Shown in pieces: positions 15,807-25,253 of a stretch of 64,000 nucleotides of DNA (its first letter is position 1; every line of letters begins with the position of its first letter). Position numbers and translations under genes: made by a program. This DNA comes from Myxococcota bacterium (GTDB lineage Bacteria > Myxococcota_A > UBA796): positions 124,001-188,000 of the forward strand of contig JAQXDW010000054.1 of assembly GCA_029251165.1 (NCBI GenBank), read 5' to 3'. The notes beneath the pieces were generated by a model. It was not told where the DNA came from. It did not search any database and saw only the letters and a list, made by a program, of their open reading frames with translations.

Positions 15807-17440
15807 AGCAAGTCACCGTCTTGCGCGGGTGCACCGAGCACCGCCTCGACCTCCGCCAGAGACAGGTCATCTCGGCGTGGACGAAGCCAGGACATCCAGA
15901 TCACATACCGCACTCCCTTCTCTGCGAGCACCGCAGCACCGTCATCCGCAGCCGCAGCTTCCGCCATCCAGTCGAGGGCATCGAGGGTGGGCTGCTGACG
16001 CTGCATGTCTCGGGGGAGGCCGTTGGTGGGGCGCTCGTGCAGGGTCGCGAGGAGAAGCTGCTCGCCGCCGCCGTGGTCGCTGACCTTGAGGGGAAATGCC
16101 AGAACAGCACCGGGCCGGTGGTCTCTTGCCATCTCCTCCAGGACGGCTCGACCGGGCACCGATGCCGATGGCCGCGGCCACAGCTCTGCCGTTCTGTACA
16201 CCCCATCGCCCACGACTCCAGCAGCCAGGAGCCACGCCAGCCACCACCGCCGCCCGCTTCCGGCCGCGATCAGGAGCCCGCCGCCGAGTCCGGCGAGCAC
16301 CAGGAAGCGGTAGTACATGCCGCTGCGAGCGATCGGGTAGCCCAGCTCTGAGAGCAGGAGGGCAGGCATGAGCAGCTCCTGGCCATCAGCGCGCTGGATG
16401 AAGCCATCGCGGTCTGCAAGCCGCGGCCCCAGCGACAGGACGGCACCGGTCAGCAGGGTTCCCCAGCCGAGTCCCCGTCCCGCAAACCGGGCGACCGACA
16501 GCGCTCCGCCAGCAGCCAGGACCGGCCAGCCCATATAGGCCACCTGGACCGACTGGTTGCCGGCTCCAGAGGCGGAGAGGGCCACGTCACTGCCCAGCAC
16601 CGCGTCGTCGATCCGAGAGACCATCGGCAGGAGCTCCGCGTGGGATCCTGGCGGGGTGGTCGAGGGTGCGAAGGCATATCGCTGCTTCTTGCCCGGGCTG
16701 TAGTCGTAGTGCGGCCGAATCCACAGCAGCGCAGCAGCAAGCATACCCAGCGCAAGCCCCCCACGAAGGGCCGGCAGCAGCCAGTGTCGATGCGACAGCA
16801 CCGCCCACGCCACCCACAGCCCACCAGCCAGGGGCAAGAACATCGCAAAGGTTGGGGAGGAGAAGCCGACCAGCAGTCCGGTCGCCGGGACCAGGGGCAG
16901 CCACCGCCACCGTCGGACCGCACCGACCAGGGCCACCAGGGCCACCGCCAGGGTCCAGTGCTGGAGCTTGGCGATCTGTCCGGCTGCCAGGAAGCCCAGG
17001 ATGACCGGACTCACAGCAAACACCAGTCCACCGGCTGCGGCCGAAGCAGGACGCGCCCCCGTGAGTCGAATCAGCCAGGTCCCGGCGGCTGCAGCCAGCG
17101 GGAACGAGAGCAGCAGCGCGATGTTGTAGGCACCGACAGGACCGAGGAGCGCCTGGAGCGGCGCAACCATGATCGCTGGAGCCCAGGCAATGAACCGAAG
17201 CTGCACCGCATGCGGCCAGCCGATCTGATCGGTCTGCCAGTCCGCTGTACCAGCGATCATGTCCGCCATGTGCGCAAAGCACCAGACGTGACCGCCGTGG
17301 AAGAAGCCTGCCACCATGTGCTCGGTAGGGTGCAGCGGCATCGGCCACAGCAAAGCAGCGATCAGTCCCAGCGAGACTACAGCAGCGAACACCGCAGCCA
17401 GGAGTTCCCGACCGGTCTCCTGGTACGTTGGCCGACCCAT
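15791..17440 (-). CDS. polytopic membrane protein, GT-C-like paralogue
   Basis: 549 residues. It begins with a cytoplasmic stretch and a first membrane span (LLAAVFAAVVSLGLIAALLW), then a first large loop HPTEHMVAGFFHGGHVWCFAHM containing histidine and acidic residues, then about ten further spans and a soluble C-terminal domain of roughly 150 residues. Topology resembles GT-C glycosyltransferases such as YfhO/PMT relatives; donor and acceptor are unknown. It starts 24 bases after the stop of the IscA-type gene on the same strand and overlaps the next membrane protein by 16 bases, so the pair is co-translated. Assignment beyond membrane protein is tentative. Confidence 0.65.
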   Translation of the reverse strand: MGRPTYQETGRELLAAVFAAVVSLGLIAALLWPMPLHPTEHMVAGFFHGGHVWCFAHMADMIAGTADWQTDQIGWPHAVQLRFIAWAPAIMVAPLQALLGPVGAYNIALLLSFPLAAAAGTWLIRLTGARPASAAAGGLVFAVSPVILGFLAAGQIAKLQHWTLAVALVALVGAVRRWRWLPLVPATGLLVGFSSPTFAMFLPLAGGLWVAWAVLSHRHWLLPALRGGLALGMLAAALLWIRPHYDYSPGKKQRYAFAPSTTPPGSHAELLPMVSRIDDAVLGSDVALSASGAGNQSVQVAYMGWPVLAAGGALSVARFAGRGLGWGTLLTGAVLSLGPRLADRDGFIQRADGQELLMPALLLSELGYPIARSGMYYRFLVLAGLGGGLLIAAGSGRRWWLAWLLAAGVVGDGVYRTAELWPRPSASVPGRAVLEEMARDHRPGAVLAFPLKVSDHGGGEQLLLATLHERPTNGLPRDMQRQQPTLDALDWMAEAAAADDGAAVLAEKGVRYVIWMSWLRPRRDDLSLAEVEAVLGAPAQDGDLLWWAL

Positions 17441-17464
17441 CGGCCCGACCTTAGCACGAAGGAA

Positions 17465-17803
17465 TCAGGCGAGGTCGAAGCTCTCACCGCAGCCGCAGGG
17501 ACGCTTGGCCTGGGGATTCTCGATATTGAAGCCAGACTCCATCAGACTCTCAGTCCAGTCGATGGTGGAGTCATTGAGCTTCTCGGCGTGCTCGGGGTTG
17601 AGGAAGACCTCAACACCGTCGAACTCGAAGATGTGATCGCCCTCATCCGGGCCATCCTCAAGCTCCAGAACGTACTTGTAGCCAGAGCAGCCGCCGCCGG
17701 TCAGGCCGAACCGGAGCCCAAAGCCAGCAGCATCGTACTCGCTCTGGAGCCGCTTGATGTTCGAGACCGCCAGCGGGGTCATCGTGATGTTGACTGCGGT
17801 CAT
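17465..17803 (-). CDS. IscA/SufA/ErpA-type iron-sulfur carrier protein
   Basis: 112 residues from the ATG at 17803. The start is fixed by AGGAGG at about seven bases upstream and by homology (MTAVNITMTPLAV). The three A-type carrier cysteines are present: C39 in TGGGCSGYKY and the pair C103-G-C105 in RPCGCGESF. Such proteins deliver Fe-S clusters to apo-targets in the cytoplasm. Whether it is IscA, SufA or ErpA cannot be decided, as no isc or suf genes adjoin. It sits downstream of nusB and a DUF2752 gene and 24 bases ahead of the membrane-protein pair. Confidence 0.9.
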   Translation of the reverse strand: MTAVNITMTPLAVSNIKRLQSEYDAAGFGLRFGLTGGGCSGYKYVLELEDGPDEGDHIFEFDGVEVFLNPEHAEKLNDSTIDWTESLMESGFNIENPQAKRPCGCGESFDLA

Positions 17804-17874
17804 GGCCGCACCTCCTGTGGTTGATTGATCTACTCTAACCACGCCAGCGCACCAGGGTAGCGCACAGGAGTCGA

Positions 17875-18192
17875 TCAGCGAGACTGCCACATCCGCAACG
17901 CCCGCAGCGGGATCTGAACCGCGACGAGGGTGTAGAGAAAGGGGCCGAGGGTGTGCAGCCGAAAGGCGTCGAGGAATTGACCGTGCCCCATGTAGGTAAA
18001 GCTGCGGGTCATCCCACATCCTGGACAGGCGTGACCCGTCACCCGACGCCACAGGCACAGCTCCGGGATCTCAAAGCCACCCAGCGCGACGACGGCATCC
18101 GTGGGCGAGAGAATCATGCTCGCGGCCACGATCCCACCGCACAGCAGGAACAGCAGAAGGTGGGCAGTCAGCTCGGGCTTGAGTCGAGGCAC
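17875..18192 (-). CDS. DUF2752 small membrane protein
   Basis: About 105 residues from the GTG at 18192, ten bases after the nusB stop; further upstream starts would overlap nusB, so this one is preferred though its ribosome-binding site is weak. Two or three hydrophobic spans are seen, with the family signature HACPGCGMTRSF (cysteine pair) between the first and second, as in the DUF2752 family. The function of the family is not established; the Cys pair suggests a metal or redox site at the membrane. Its place inside the nusB-iscA interval points to co-transcription with housekeeping genes. Confidence 0.8.
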   Translation of the reverse strand: MPRLKPELTAHLLLFLLCGGIVAASMILSPTDAVVALGGFEIPELCLWRRVTGHACPGCGMTRSFTYMGHGQFLDAFRLHTLGPFLYTLVAVQIPLRALRMWQSR

Positions 18193-18202
18193 ACCCGTAA
18201 CA

Positions 18203-18658
18203 TTATCGCCGACGGTTCCGCCGTCCACCCCGACCCGTCTCGGTCGCGATGCGATCGAGGATGCCGTTGACGAACGATCGGCTGTCCTTGTCGCCAAATT
18301 TCTTGGCGAGCTCCACCGCCTCGTTGATGCTCACCGAGGAAGGAATGTCGGTGCAGTCGAGCAGCTCGTAGGAAGCCAGGCGCAGGATGTTTCGGTCAAC
18401 GACCGGCATCCGGGCAAGTCGCCAGTTGAGGCTGGCACCCTCGATGAGCACATCGACCTCAGCACGCCGACGCGCGACGCCCCCTGCGAGTCGCGTCGCG
18501 AACGCGATCTCCTCTTCTTCGGCAGGACGAGCGCTCAGCTCACCGTCAAGCTGCCCTGCCCAGAGGTCTTCCAAGGCGCGCTCAACGACAGCACCGCTGA
18601 CGTCCACCTCGTAGAGTGCCTGCAGCGCGAATTCCCGCGCGCGACGCCGGCTGGCCAT
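18203..18658 (-). CDS. nusB: transcription antitermination factor NusB
   Basis: 151 residues, ATG start, typical NusB length. The N-terminus MASRRRAREFALQALYEVD and the late segment VSINEAVELAKKFGDKDSRSFVNGILD are hallmarks. NusB binds boxA RNA with S10 (NusE) in rRNA antitermination. The C-terminus has an arginine-rich tail (RGGRRNRRR), slightly longer than usual. It starts three bases after ribH stops, the ribH-nusB pairing conserved in many bacteria. Confidence 0.95.
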   Translation of the reverse strand: MASRRRAREFALQALYEVDVSGAVVERALEDLWAGQLDGELSARPAEEEEIAFATRLAGGVARRRAEVDVLIEGASLNWRLARMPVVDRNILRLASYELLDCTDIPSSVSINEAVELAKKFGDKDSRSFVNGILDRIATETGRGGRRNRRR

Positions 18659-18661
18659 GTC

Positions 18662-19141
18662 TTACTCCCCGCCGTCGATGGCGCGAAGGAGGTTGACCAT
18701 CTCAAGAGCAGCCAGGGCGGCTTCGCTGCCCTTGTTGCCCATCTTGGTGCCGGCACGCTCGACCGCCTGATCGATGGTGTTGGTGGTCAAGACACCAAAC
18801 GAGATGGGCAGTCCGCTGCTGATCGAGATGTTCGCCAGTCCCTTCGAGATCTCGTTGGCGACAAAGTCGAAGTGGGGTGTGCCACCGCGGATCACACAGG
18901 CAAGCGCGATGGCCGCATCGTAGCGACCGGTGGCGGCGATCTTACTGGCCAGCAGCGGGACTTCGTAGGCCCCCGGAGCCCAGACGACATCGACACGAGA
19001 CTCGGTGTCCACACCGTGACGGCGCAGGGTGTCCAGTGCCCCCTCCATCAGCCGGCCCGTGATGAAGTCGTTGAAGCGGGAGACGATCAGGACGTACTTT
19101 CCGCCGCTGTCGATCAAGTCACCTTCGATAACCCGTGGCAT
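18662..19141 (-). CDS. ribH: 6,7-dimethyl-8-ribityllumazine synthase
   Basis: 159 residues, ATG start. Recognisable segments are VSRFNDFITGRLMEGA, PGAYEVPL, ACVIRGGTPHFDFV (with the catalytic histidine region), SFGVLTTNT and AGTKMGNKGSEAA. It condenses 5-amino-6-ribitylaminouracil with 3,4-dihydroxy-2-butanone 4-phosphate in riboflavin synthesis, forming a 60-mer or smaller capsid. It lies between ribBA (79-base gap) and nusB (three-base gap) and is part of the riboflavin gene run. Confidence 0.95.
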   Translation of the reverse strand: MPRVIEGDLIDSGGKYVLIVSRFNDFITGRLMEGALDTLRRHGVDTESRVDVVWAPGAYEVPLLASKIAATGRYDAAIALACVIRGGTPHFDFVANEISKGLANISISSGLPISFGVLTTNTIDQAVERAGTKMGNKGSEAALAALEMVNLLRAIDGGE

Positions 19142-19220
19142 GGTGCCCTCTTTTCGATTCGTTTCAGGGTTTTGCTGCGTGTATCACACCGCCCCAGTCC
19201 TGTCGGACCAGAGCCCGGTG

Positions 19221-20447
19221 TCACCCGCCGATGAGTCCAGGGATGAGATCGCCCAGGCGCATCCGGCGCTTCTCGACCTGCTCGATGTTGTCCTCGGAGA
19301 CCGGAACGGTCAGCGGAACGTTCTCGACGATCTCCAGCCGGAAGGCCTCAAGACCAACGATCTTGCGTGGGTTGTTGGTCATCAGGCGAAGCTGCTGGAT
19401 CCCCAGGCCCACCAGGATCTGCGCACCGGTCCCAAGGTCTCGGAGGGCTCCCTCGGGCGAGGGCTTGGGCCGGGGCTCGTCAGACTGCACACCGAGGTGC
19501 TTGCGGATCCGAGCGAGGGTAGAGGCCGTGTCGGAGGTGTTGAGGTGCAGGTACAGCAGCGCACCGCGGCCTTCCTTGGCGATCTTGCGCAGCGCGACCT
19601 CGATCTGGAGGCTGCTGTCAGAGACGCTCCCGCCGAAGACGTCGATGACCGGGCAAGCGGCCTGCACCCGTGCGAGCACCGGCTCTCCGCTGCCGATGTC
19701 ACCCATCCACAGCGCGAGGTGGAGGGCGTCGTCGTGGGAGCGGTAGATGCGAGCGTTGAAGTCGCCGATTCCAGCAACGGGGAGGATGGAGTCGAGGACT
19801 GGCGTGACCAGGACCTCGTTGCGCATCCGCCAGCGGATGATGTCTGCGACGGTGACGATGCGAAGCTCGTGGGTCGCGGCAAACTTCTCGAGATCAGGCA
19901 GACGGGCCATGGTGCCGTCTTCGTTCATGATCTCGCAGATGACCCCCGCCGGGCTCAGCCCAGCGAGGCGCGCGAGATCCACGGAGCCCTCGGTCTGTCC
20001 GGTTCGGACAAGGACGCCGCCATCGCGTGCGCGAAGCGGGAAGATGTGGCCGGGCGTGACCAGATCCTGCGGGCCGCTGCTCGGATCGATGGCGACCTTG
20101 ACCGTCTGCGAACGATCCGCCGCAGAGATGCCAGTCGAGACGCCCTCGCGGGCCTCGATCGAGACGGTAAATGCGGTGTGGTAGGGGCTCTGGTTGTTGG
20201 TCGCCATCATCGGCAGCGCCAGCTGATCGACCCGCTCTTCCGTCAGCGTCAGGCAGATAAGCCCGCGGCCGTGGGTTGCCATGAAGTTGATCGCCTCTGG
20301 GGTGATCGCATCGGCGGCAAGGGTAAGGTCGCCTTCGTTCTCTCGGTCCTCGTCGTCGACGAGGATGACCATCCGACCTGCTCGGATGTCTTCCAAGGCG
20401 TATTCGACCCGCTTCAGCGGATCCGGATCCATGACCACAAAGCTCAT
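19221..20447 (-). CDS. ribBA: 3,4-dihydroxy-2-butanone-4-phosphate synthase with degenerate GTP cyclohydrolase II domain
   Basis: 408 residues from the ATG at 20447; a GTG one codon earlier is too close to the GGAGAG ribosome-binding site. Residues 1-200 are a complete RibB domain with [11 protein letters not shown] (acidic metal site), RSQTVK and TPGHIFPL. Residues 205-400 follow the RibA fold, but two of the three zinc cysteines are gone: the CDC of RibA reads S276-D-S278, with only C265 left, and the catalytic YHRQEGRNIGL stretch is replaced around residues 299-310. The late segment [15 protein letters not shown] is kept. RibB should be active and cyclohydrolase II should not, so step 1 of riboflavin synthesis must come from a gene elsewhere. 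Similar RibB fusions with a RibA-like tail are known in epsilonproteobacteria. Confidence 0.9.
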   Translation of the reverse strand: MSFVVMDPDPLKRVEYALEDIRAGRMVILVDDEDRENEGDLTLAADAITPEAINFMATHGRGLICLTLTEERVDQLALPMMATNNQSPYHTAFTVSIEAREGVSTGISAADRSQTVKVAIDPSSGPQDLVTPGHIFPLRARDGGVLVRTGQTEGSVDLARLAGLSPAGVICEIMNEDGTMARLPDLEKFAATHELRIVTVADIIRWRMRNEVLVTPVLDSILPVAGIGDFNARIYRSHDDALHLALWMGDIGSGEPVLARVQAACPVIDVFGGSVSDSSLQIEVALRKIAKEGRGALLYLHLNTSDTASTLARIRKHLGVQSDEPRPKPSPEGALRDLGTGAQILVGLGIQQLRLMTNNPRKIVGLEAFRLEIVENVPLTVPVSEDNIEQVEKRRMRLGDLIPGLIGG

Positions 20448-20506
20448 CACTCTCTCCTGAGGCCGACTCCCTATCCCGGAAGACGCAGCCTGTGTGTCAA
20501 CAAGAT

Positions 20507-21202
20507 TCAGCCGCTGCGATAGCCAAGCTGAGCGAGGCGCTCGAAGCTCAGCTTCCCCGAGTGCTCCCCATCGCCGGATCGGGCGGAGAGAAGTCGCTCC
20601 AGGTAGCGGGCGACCATGTCGACCTCGATGTTTACGTGGCTTCCCGCCGCCAGCTCACCGAGGAGCGTCTCGATGATGGTGTACGGCACAATGTTGATCC
20701 GACAGGTATCGCTGAGGACCTCGTTGACCGTCAGGCTCACGCCGTTGATCGCGATGGAGCCCTTGGTGGCGATGTAGCGCATCAGGCTGGGCGGCGGCTG
20801 AAGCCACAGAATCCAGCTCTCGCGCTCCTGAGACAGGCTCTGGACGACACCCACCCCGTCGACGTGCCCCTGGACCATGTGGCCATCCAGCCGATCTCCC
20901 ATCCGCAGCGCACGCTCCAGCTGAACCCGGTCTCCGGCGCGCAGGCCCCCGATGATCGTCGTCTCCAGGGTCTCTGCCCCGGCGGCGAGGGTGAAGGTGT
21001 ATGGAGGCTCGATCGCTTCAACCGTCAGGCACACCCCCATTACAGCGATCGAGTCGCCGAGGCCGACCTGCTCCCGATCTGCGCTCCCGACTCCTGCCGC
21101 AGCAGAGACCGGCAGCGGCGAGCGAATCTGGAGGGTCTTCCCTCGCCCGCGGGGGACCACGGAGGTGACCTCACCGAGCTGCTCGACGATTCCGCTAAAC
21201 AT
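20507..21202 (-). CDS. ribE: riboflavin synthase, alpha subunit
   Basis: 231 residues from the ATG at 21202, where MFSGIVEQLGEV is the canonical beginning and GGAGAGG precedes it. Two lumazine-binding repeats are present; the second contains DRLDGHMVQGHVDGVG. The internal ATKGSIAINGVSLTVNEV is also typical. It dismutates two molecules of 6,7-dimethyl-8-ribityllumazine to riboflavin. The start lies eight bases inside the end of the reductase gene, so translation is coupled. Confidence 0.93.
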   Translation of the reverse strand: MFSGIVEQLGEVTSVVPRGRGKTLQIRSPLPVSAAAGVGSADREQVGLGDSIAVMGVCLTVEAIEPPYTFTLAAGAETLETTIIGGLRAGDRVQLERALRMGDRLDGHMVQGHVDGVGVVQSLSQERESWILWLQPPPSLMRYIATKGSIAINGVSLTVNEVLSDTCRINIVPYTIIETLLGELAAGSHVNIEVDMVARYLERLLSARSGDGEHSGKLSFERLAQLGYRSG

Positions 21203-21830
21203 CACGCCTCTCCATCGAGATCTGAACATCTCCGCCAACAATCTCAACCTTGACGACCGAGAACGTCGGGGCTTCCGCGAGCGCCCAGGGCACACCGCCG
21301 ACGAAGCCTGCACCGCCGGCCAGGATCTTGGGAGCGACGAACAGCTCCAGCCGATCGACCATTCCCGCACCGAGCAGGCTGCGGTGAACGTGCGCGCCGC
21401 CCTCCACGAGAACGCCGGTCACGCCGCGCGCAGACAGCTCCGCCATGATCGCCGACAGATCGAGTCCGCCGGCTGTCCTTGAGACCCGCACGATGTCCGC
21501 AGGCAGCACCCGCTCTGGCGCATCCGGGGCACAGAAGATCAGCGGGCGCCGACCGGCAGTGAGGACACGCGCATCATCTGGGATGCGCAGCCTGGAGTCG
21601 AGGATGACCGGCAGGGCATCGCGCCCACCATCGATGCGGGTGTTCAGGGAAGGGTCATCGGCGAGCAGGGTGCCCGAGCCGACCAGGACCGCGCCCAGCT
21701 CGCTGCGGAGGCGGTGCCCGGCCATTCGAGCCTCAGGGCCGGTGATCCACTGGCTGCGACCGTACGCATCGGCGATGCGTCCATCGAGGGTGATCCCGGC
21801 CTTGAGCACGACGAGCGGACGCGGACTCAC
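21195..21830 (-). CDS. RibD-type pyrimidine reductase, stand-alone (no deaminase domain)
   Basis: 211 residues, ATG start. It covers only the C-terminal reductase half of bifunctional RibD: RPLVVLKAGITLDGRIADAYGRSQWITGPEAR, then VLVGSGTLLADDPSLNTR (NADPH and substrate region) and VLVEGGAHVHRSLL. The N-terminal zinc deaminase (HAExNAL and PCxHxGRTPPC motifs) is absent and the upstream sequence is nrdR, overlapping by four bases. It should reduce 5-amino-6-ribosylaminouracil 5'-phosphate. The deaminase must be encoded elsewhere, or the reductase acts before deamination as in archaea and fungi. Confidence 0.88.
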   Translation of the reverse strand: MSPRPLVVLKAGITLDGRIADAYGRSQWITGPEARMAGHRLRSELGAVLVGSGTLLADDPSLNTRIDGGRDALPVILDSRLRIPDDARVLTAGRRPLIFCAPDAPERVLPADIVRVSRTAGGLDLSAIMAELSARGVTGVLVEGGAHVHRSLLGAGMVDRLELFVAPKILAGGAGFVGGVPWALAEAPTFSVVKVEIVGGDVQISMERRDV

Positions 21831-22300
21831 TCTTCGACCGGTCTGGGATGGGCTTCAGCGTCGGTCCAGGGCTTGAGCAGGAGCAGAAAGTCTGAGGGCG
21901 TCTGGACATCCTGGTAGACGCTGGCAAACCGCAGGTAGCCGACCAGATCGAGGCTGCGCAGCTCTGCGAGCACCTGTCGCCCGATATCATCGGCGTCCAG
22001 TTCATTCCCACCCGACGCCAGCAGGGCATTCTCGATGCGATCGGCAGCGTCCTCGAGGGCCTGCGCAGAGATGGCCCGCTTGCGACAGGCGAGCTGGAGT
22101 CCCTGGAGCACCTTGAGGCGCTCAAATGGCTCTCGAGAGCCGTCCTTCTTCACCACCAGCGGGATCTTGCGCTCGATGCGCTCATAGGTCGTGAACCGGA
22201 ACCCACAGCCCAGGCACTGACGCCGGCGGCGGATCCCCACACCGACCGATCGGGTCTCGATCACCTTGGAGTCCGGGTTCTGGCACTGCAAGCACTTCAA
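21827..22300 (-). CDS. nrdR: NrdR ribonucleotide reductase regulator
   Basis: 157 residues, ATG start. The N-terminal zinc ribbon is complete: [17 protein letters not shown] with the second pair [13 protein letters not shown]. It is followed by an ATP-cone ([20 protein letters not shown]). NrdR senses ATP/dATP and represses ribonucleotide reductase genes through NrdR boxes; no such gene is in the window. Four-base overlaps with glyA upstream and with the RibD-type gene downstream place it in the same transcript. Confidence 0.96.
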   Translation of the reverse strand: MKCLQCQNPDSKVIETRSVGVGIRRRRQCLGCGFRFTTYERIERKIPLVVKKDGSREPFERLKVLQGLQLACRKRAISAQALEDAADRIENALLASGGNELDADDIGRQVLAELRSLDLVGYLRFASVYQDVQTPSDFLLLLKPWTDAEAHPRPVEE

Positions 22301-23565
22301 CGCTGGGCCGCCTCCGGGTAGACCGGGTGACGACCGCAGAGGGCATGGATCTCACCCTTGATGCGGGCCAAGAGGGACTCATCAGCAGGGTTTTCCAGGA
22401 CATCGACGATGTAGTCGGCCACCTGCTTGGACTCAGAGACGCCCATGCCACGAGTGGTCATGGCTGGGGTTCCGACACGGATACCAGAGGTGACGAATGG
22501 ACTGCGCTTCTCACCGGGTACCGTGTTCTTGTTCGTGGTGATGCCAGCCCGCCCCAGCGCAGCCTCGCCTTCCTTGCCGCTGATGTCGCGCTCGGAGAGG
22601 TCGATGAGCATGAGGTGGTTGTCCGTGCCGCCGCTGACCAGGGACATCCCGCGCTCCATGAGGCGCTCGGCCATCGCGGAGGCGTTTTCGATCACCGCAG
22701 CGGAGTAGTCGGTGAACGACGGCTGGAGGGCCTCGCCAAACGCGACCGCCTTGGCGGCGATGACGTGCATCAGCGGTCCGCCCTGGGTGCCCGGGAAGAC
22801 CGCCCCGTTGACGCCCTTCATCAGCGCGCGCTGCGCCATGATGAGCCCACCCCGAGGCCCGCGAAGGGTCTTGTGCGTGGTGGTGGTGACGTAGTGGCAG
22901 TGGGGGAACGGGCTGGGGTGGTGGCCGGTGACGACGAGCCCAGCGATGTGGGCGATGTCCGCCAGCAGCAGCGCGCCGACCTCATCCGCGACCGAACGGA
23001 ACGCCGCAAAGTCGATGATGCGTGGGTAGGCAGAGGCACCACAGACGATGAGCTTGGGGCGGGTCTTGAGTGCCTGCTGTCGGACCATGTCCATGTCGAT
23101 GCGACCGGTGGTCGGGGACAGCTGGTAGTGAGACGCGCTGTACAGCTTGCCGGAGCTGTTGACCGGCGAGCCGTGGGTGAGGTGCCCGCCGTGAGAGAGA
23201 TCGAGGCCGAGGATGGTGTCGCCGGCCTCCAGCGCAGCGAGGTAGACTGCGGAGTTGGCCTGGGCACCGGCATGGGGCTGGACGTTGACGCCGATGTCGC
23301 AGCCCTCGACCATGAACAGCTGCCGGGCACGCTTACGGGCGATGTTCTCGACGACGTCCACGTGCTCGCAGCCGCCGTAGTACCGCCGCTTCGGGAGCCC
23401 CTCGGCGTACTTGTTGGTCAGCGCAGAGCCCATCGCCTCCATGACCGCACGAGAGGTGTAGTTCTCTGAAGCGATCAGCTCCAGATCGTCCTGCTGACGT
23501 CGGATCTCATTCTGGATGGAGGCAAAGACCGCAGGGTCCGTGCTCTGGATGTGGGGGAAATTCAT
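22297..23565 (-). CDS. glyA: serine hydroxymethyltransferase
   Basis: 422 residues from the ATG at 23565 ([14 protein letters not shown]), the normal length; earlier in-frame codons would run into rpiB. PLP lysine context is [34 protein letters not shown] and [18 protein letters not shown] are diagnostic. It interconverts serine and glycine with tetrahydrofolate. Its start overlaps the rpiB stop by four bases and its stop overlaps nrdR by four, so it lies mid-operon. Confidence 0.96.
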   Translation of the reverse strand: MNFPHIQSTDPAVFASIQNEIRRQQDDLELIASENYTSRAVMEAMGSALTNKYAEGLPKRRYYGGCEHVDVVENIARKRARQLFMVEGCDIGVNVQPHAGAQANSAVYLAALEAGDTILGLDLSHGGHLTHGSPVNSSGKLYSASHYQLSPTTGRIDMDMVRQQALKTRPKLIVCGASAYPRIIDFAAFRSVADEVGALLLADIAHIAGLVVTGHHPSPFPHCHYVTTTTHKTLRGPRGGLIMAQRALMKGVNGAVFPGTQGGPLMHVIAAKAVAFGEALQPSFTDYSAAVIENASAMAERLMERGMSLVSGGTDNHLMLIDLSERDISGKEGEAALGRAGITTNKNTVPGEKRSPFVTSGIRVGTPAMTTRGMGVSESKQVADYIVDVLENPADESLLARIKGEIHALCGRHPVYPEAAQR

Positions 23566-24005
23566 GCATGCTCCAGTGCGCTGATCTTGTTTACCCGGCG
23601 CTGATGCCGCCCGCCCTCGAACTCTGTGGCGATCCAGGCCTTCACGATCGCCAGGGCCAGCCCGCCGCCGACCACCCGCTCGCCGATGCACAGGACGTTG
23701 GCGTCGTTGTGCTGGCGGGTTGCTGCGGCGGAGAAGGTGTCGGAGATCACCGCGGCACGCACGCCAGCGACCTTGTTGGCCGCCATCGACATTCCCACAC
23801 CGGTTCCGCAGACCAGGAGTCCCCAGTCCGCCTCACCATTGGCAACCGCCAGCGCAACCGGACGGGCATAGTCTGGGTAGTCGCAGCTGTCCGCGGTGTG
23901 GGTGCCGAGGTCACTCAGCTCCACTCCGTCGAGAGTCTTCAGGTAGGAGACCAGCTCGGTCTTCAGTTTGAGACCAGCATGGTCTGAGCCAACAACGATC
24001 CGCAT
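23562..24005 (-). CDS. rpiB: ribose-5-phosphate isomerase B
   Basis: 147 residues from the ATG at 24005, preceded by GGAGG at four bases. [31 protein letters not shown] (catalytic cysteine) and [16 protein letters not shown] identify the RpiB/LacAB fold. It interconverts ribose 5-phosphate and ribulose 5-phosphate, the latter being the substrate of the RibB domain encoded downstream. It lies ten bases after fabF. Confidence 0.95.
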   Translation of the reverse strand: MRIVVGSDHAGLKLKTELVSYLKTLDGVELSDLGTHTADSCDYPDYARPVALAVANGEADWGLLVCGTGVGMSMAANKVAGVRAAVISDTFSAAATRQHNDANVLCIGERVVGGGLALAIVKAWIATEFEGGRHQRRVNKISALEHA

Positions 24006-24015
24006 CGAGCCTCCA

Positions 24016-25251
24016 TCAGCCGCTCCAGCGGCGGAAGATAAGCGTGGCGTTGGCCCCACCAAATCCAAACGCGTTGGACAGCGCCACCTTGATGTCAGCC
24101 TTTCGAGCAGACTTCGGTAGATCCAGCTTGATGTCTGGATCCACGTTCTTCAGGGTGGCGTTGGGGGGAATCACGCCATGATGGAGGGCAAGCACAGAGA
24201 GCACTGCCTCCAGTCCGCCAGCCGCTCCGAGGAGGTGGCCGGTCATCGACTTGGTCGATGAGACCGCAATCGAGGAGGTGTGCTCCCCAAAGACGGTGTG
24301 GATTGCCGCGGCCTCGTGAACGTCGTTCTGCGGGGTCGAGGTGCCGTGAGCGTTGATGTAGTCAACCGACTCAGGACCGAGCCCAGCGCTGCGGAGAGCA
24401 CCGGCCATGCAGCGCGCGGCGCCGGCGTGGCCTGGCGGGGGCGCGGTGATGTGGTGGGCATCGGTGGTGTTGTGGTAGCCGATGATCTCGGCGTAGATTC
24501 GCGCACCGCGAGCCATGGCGGAGTCGAGGTCCTCCAGGATGAGGATCCCGGCCCCCTCGCCCATCACAAAGCCGTCTCGCTCCACATCGAACGGACGGCT
24601 GGCGCGCTCCGGCTCGTCGTGGTGACGGGACAAAGCCCGCATCACCGAGAACCCGGCAATGGACAGCGGGGTGATCGGCGCCTCGGCGCCGCCCGCGATG
24701 ATGAGATCGGCGCCGCCAGTGGCGATCGCACGCCAGGCCTCTCCGATGCTGTGGTTGCCCACCGCACAGGCCGTCGAGATGCACAGGCTCGGACCCATCG
24801 CGCCGTAGCGGATGGCAATGTGGCCGCCGGTGAGGTTGGAGAGGCTCTTGGGGATGAAGAACGCGCTGACCGCGCGCGGGCCGCGCTCGTTGACCGCAAT
24901 GGCGCCCTGCTCAATCTCGTTGATCCCACCGATCCCGCTGCCGACATAGACCCCAGCAGACTCACCGAGCGGTGCATCTGGGTCGAGACCGGCATCGCAG
25001 ACCGCCTCGTGTGCAGCGACCATGCCGTACTGGGTGAACAGATCCATCCGCCGAACGTCACGCCGACCGATGCAGACCGAGGGATCAAAACCCTTGATCT
25101 CTGCCGCAATACGGACCCGCCACCCGTCCGTCTCGAACCGAGTGATCAGACCCGTGCCGGACTGGCCTGCGGTGATCGCCGCCCAGTTACTGTCGCGGGT
25201 CAGACCACAGGGGCTGACCGCACCCAGTCCTGTAACGACGACCCGTCGCAT
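24016..25251 (-). CDS. fabF: beta-ketoacyl-ACP synthase II
   Basis: 411 residues, ATG start. Catalytic triad of the KAS II type: Cys in CISTACAVGNH, His in NAHGTSTPQND and His in STKSMTGHLLGAAGG. The N-terminus MRRVVVTGLGAVSPCG is canonical. It elongates fatty acyl-ACP. Two bases separate it from acpP. Confidence 0.96.
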   Translation of the reverse strand: MRRVVVTGLGAVSPCGLTRDSNWAAITAGQSGTGLITRFETDGWRVRIAAEIKGFDPSVCIGRRDVRRMDLFTQYGMVAAHEAVCDAGLDPDAPLGESAGVYVGSGIGGINEIEQGAIAVNERGPRAVSAFFIPKSLSNLTGGHIAIRYGAMGPSLCISTACAVGNHSIGEAWRAIATGGADLIIAGGAEAPITPLSIAGFSVMRALSRHHDEPERASRPFDVERDGFVMGEGAGILILEDLDSAMARGARIYAEIIGYHNTTDAHHITAPPPGHAGAARCMAGALRSAGLGPESVDYINAHGTSTPQNDVHEAAAIHTVFGEHTSSIAVSSTKSMTGHLLGAAGGLEAVLSVLALHHGVIPPNATLKNVDPDIKLDLPKSARKADIKVALSNAFGFGGANATLIFRRWSG

Positions 25252-25253
25252 TC

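Noticed and set aside
17804..18058. N-terminal extension of the IscA-type protein
   Set aside because: The longer frame overlaps the DUF2752 gene and the family start at 17803 has its own AGGAGG site.
20448..20506. FMN riboswitch before the riboflavin genes
   Set aside because: The gaps between ribE, ribBA and ribH are too short and show none of the conserved RFN-element segments; likewise nothing was seen before acpP or plsX.
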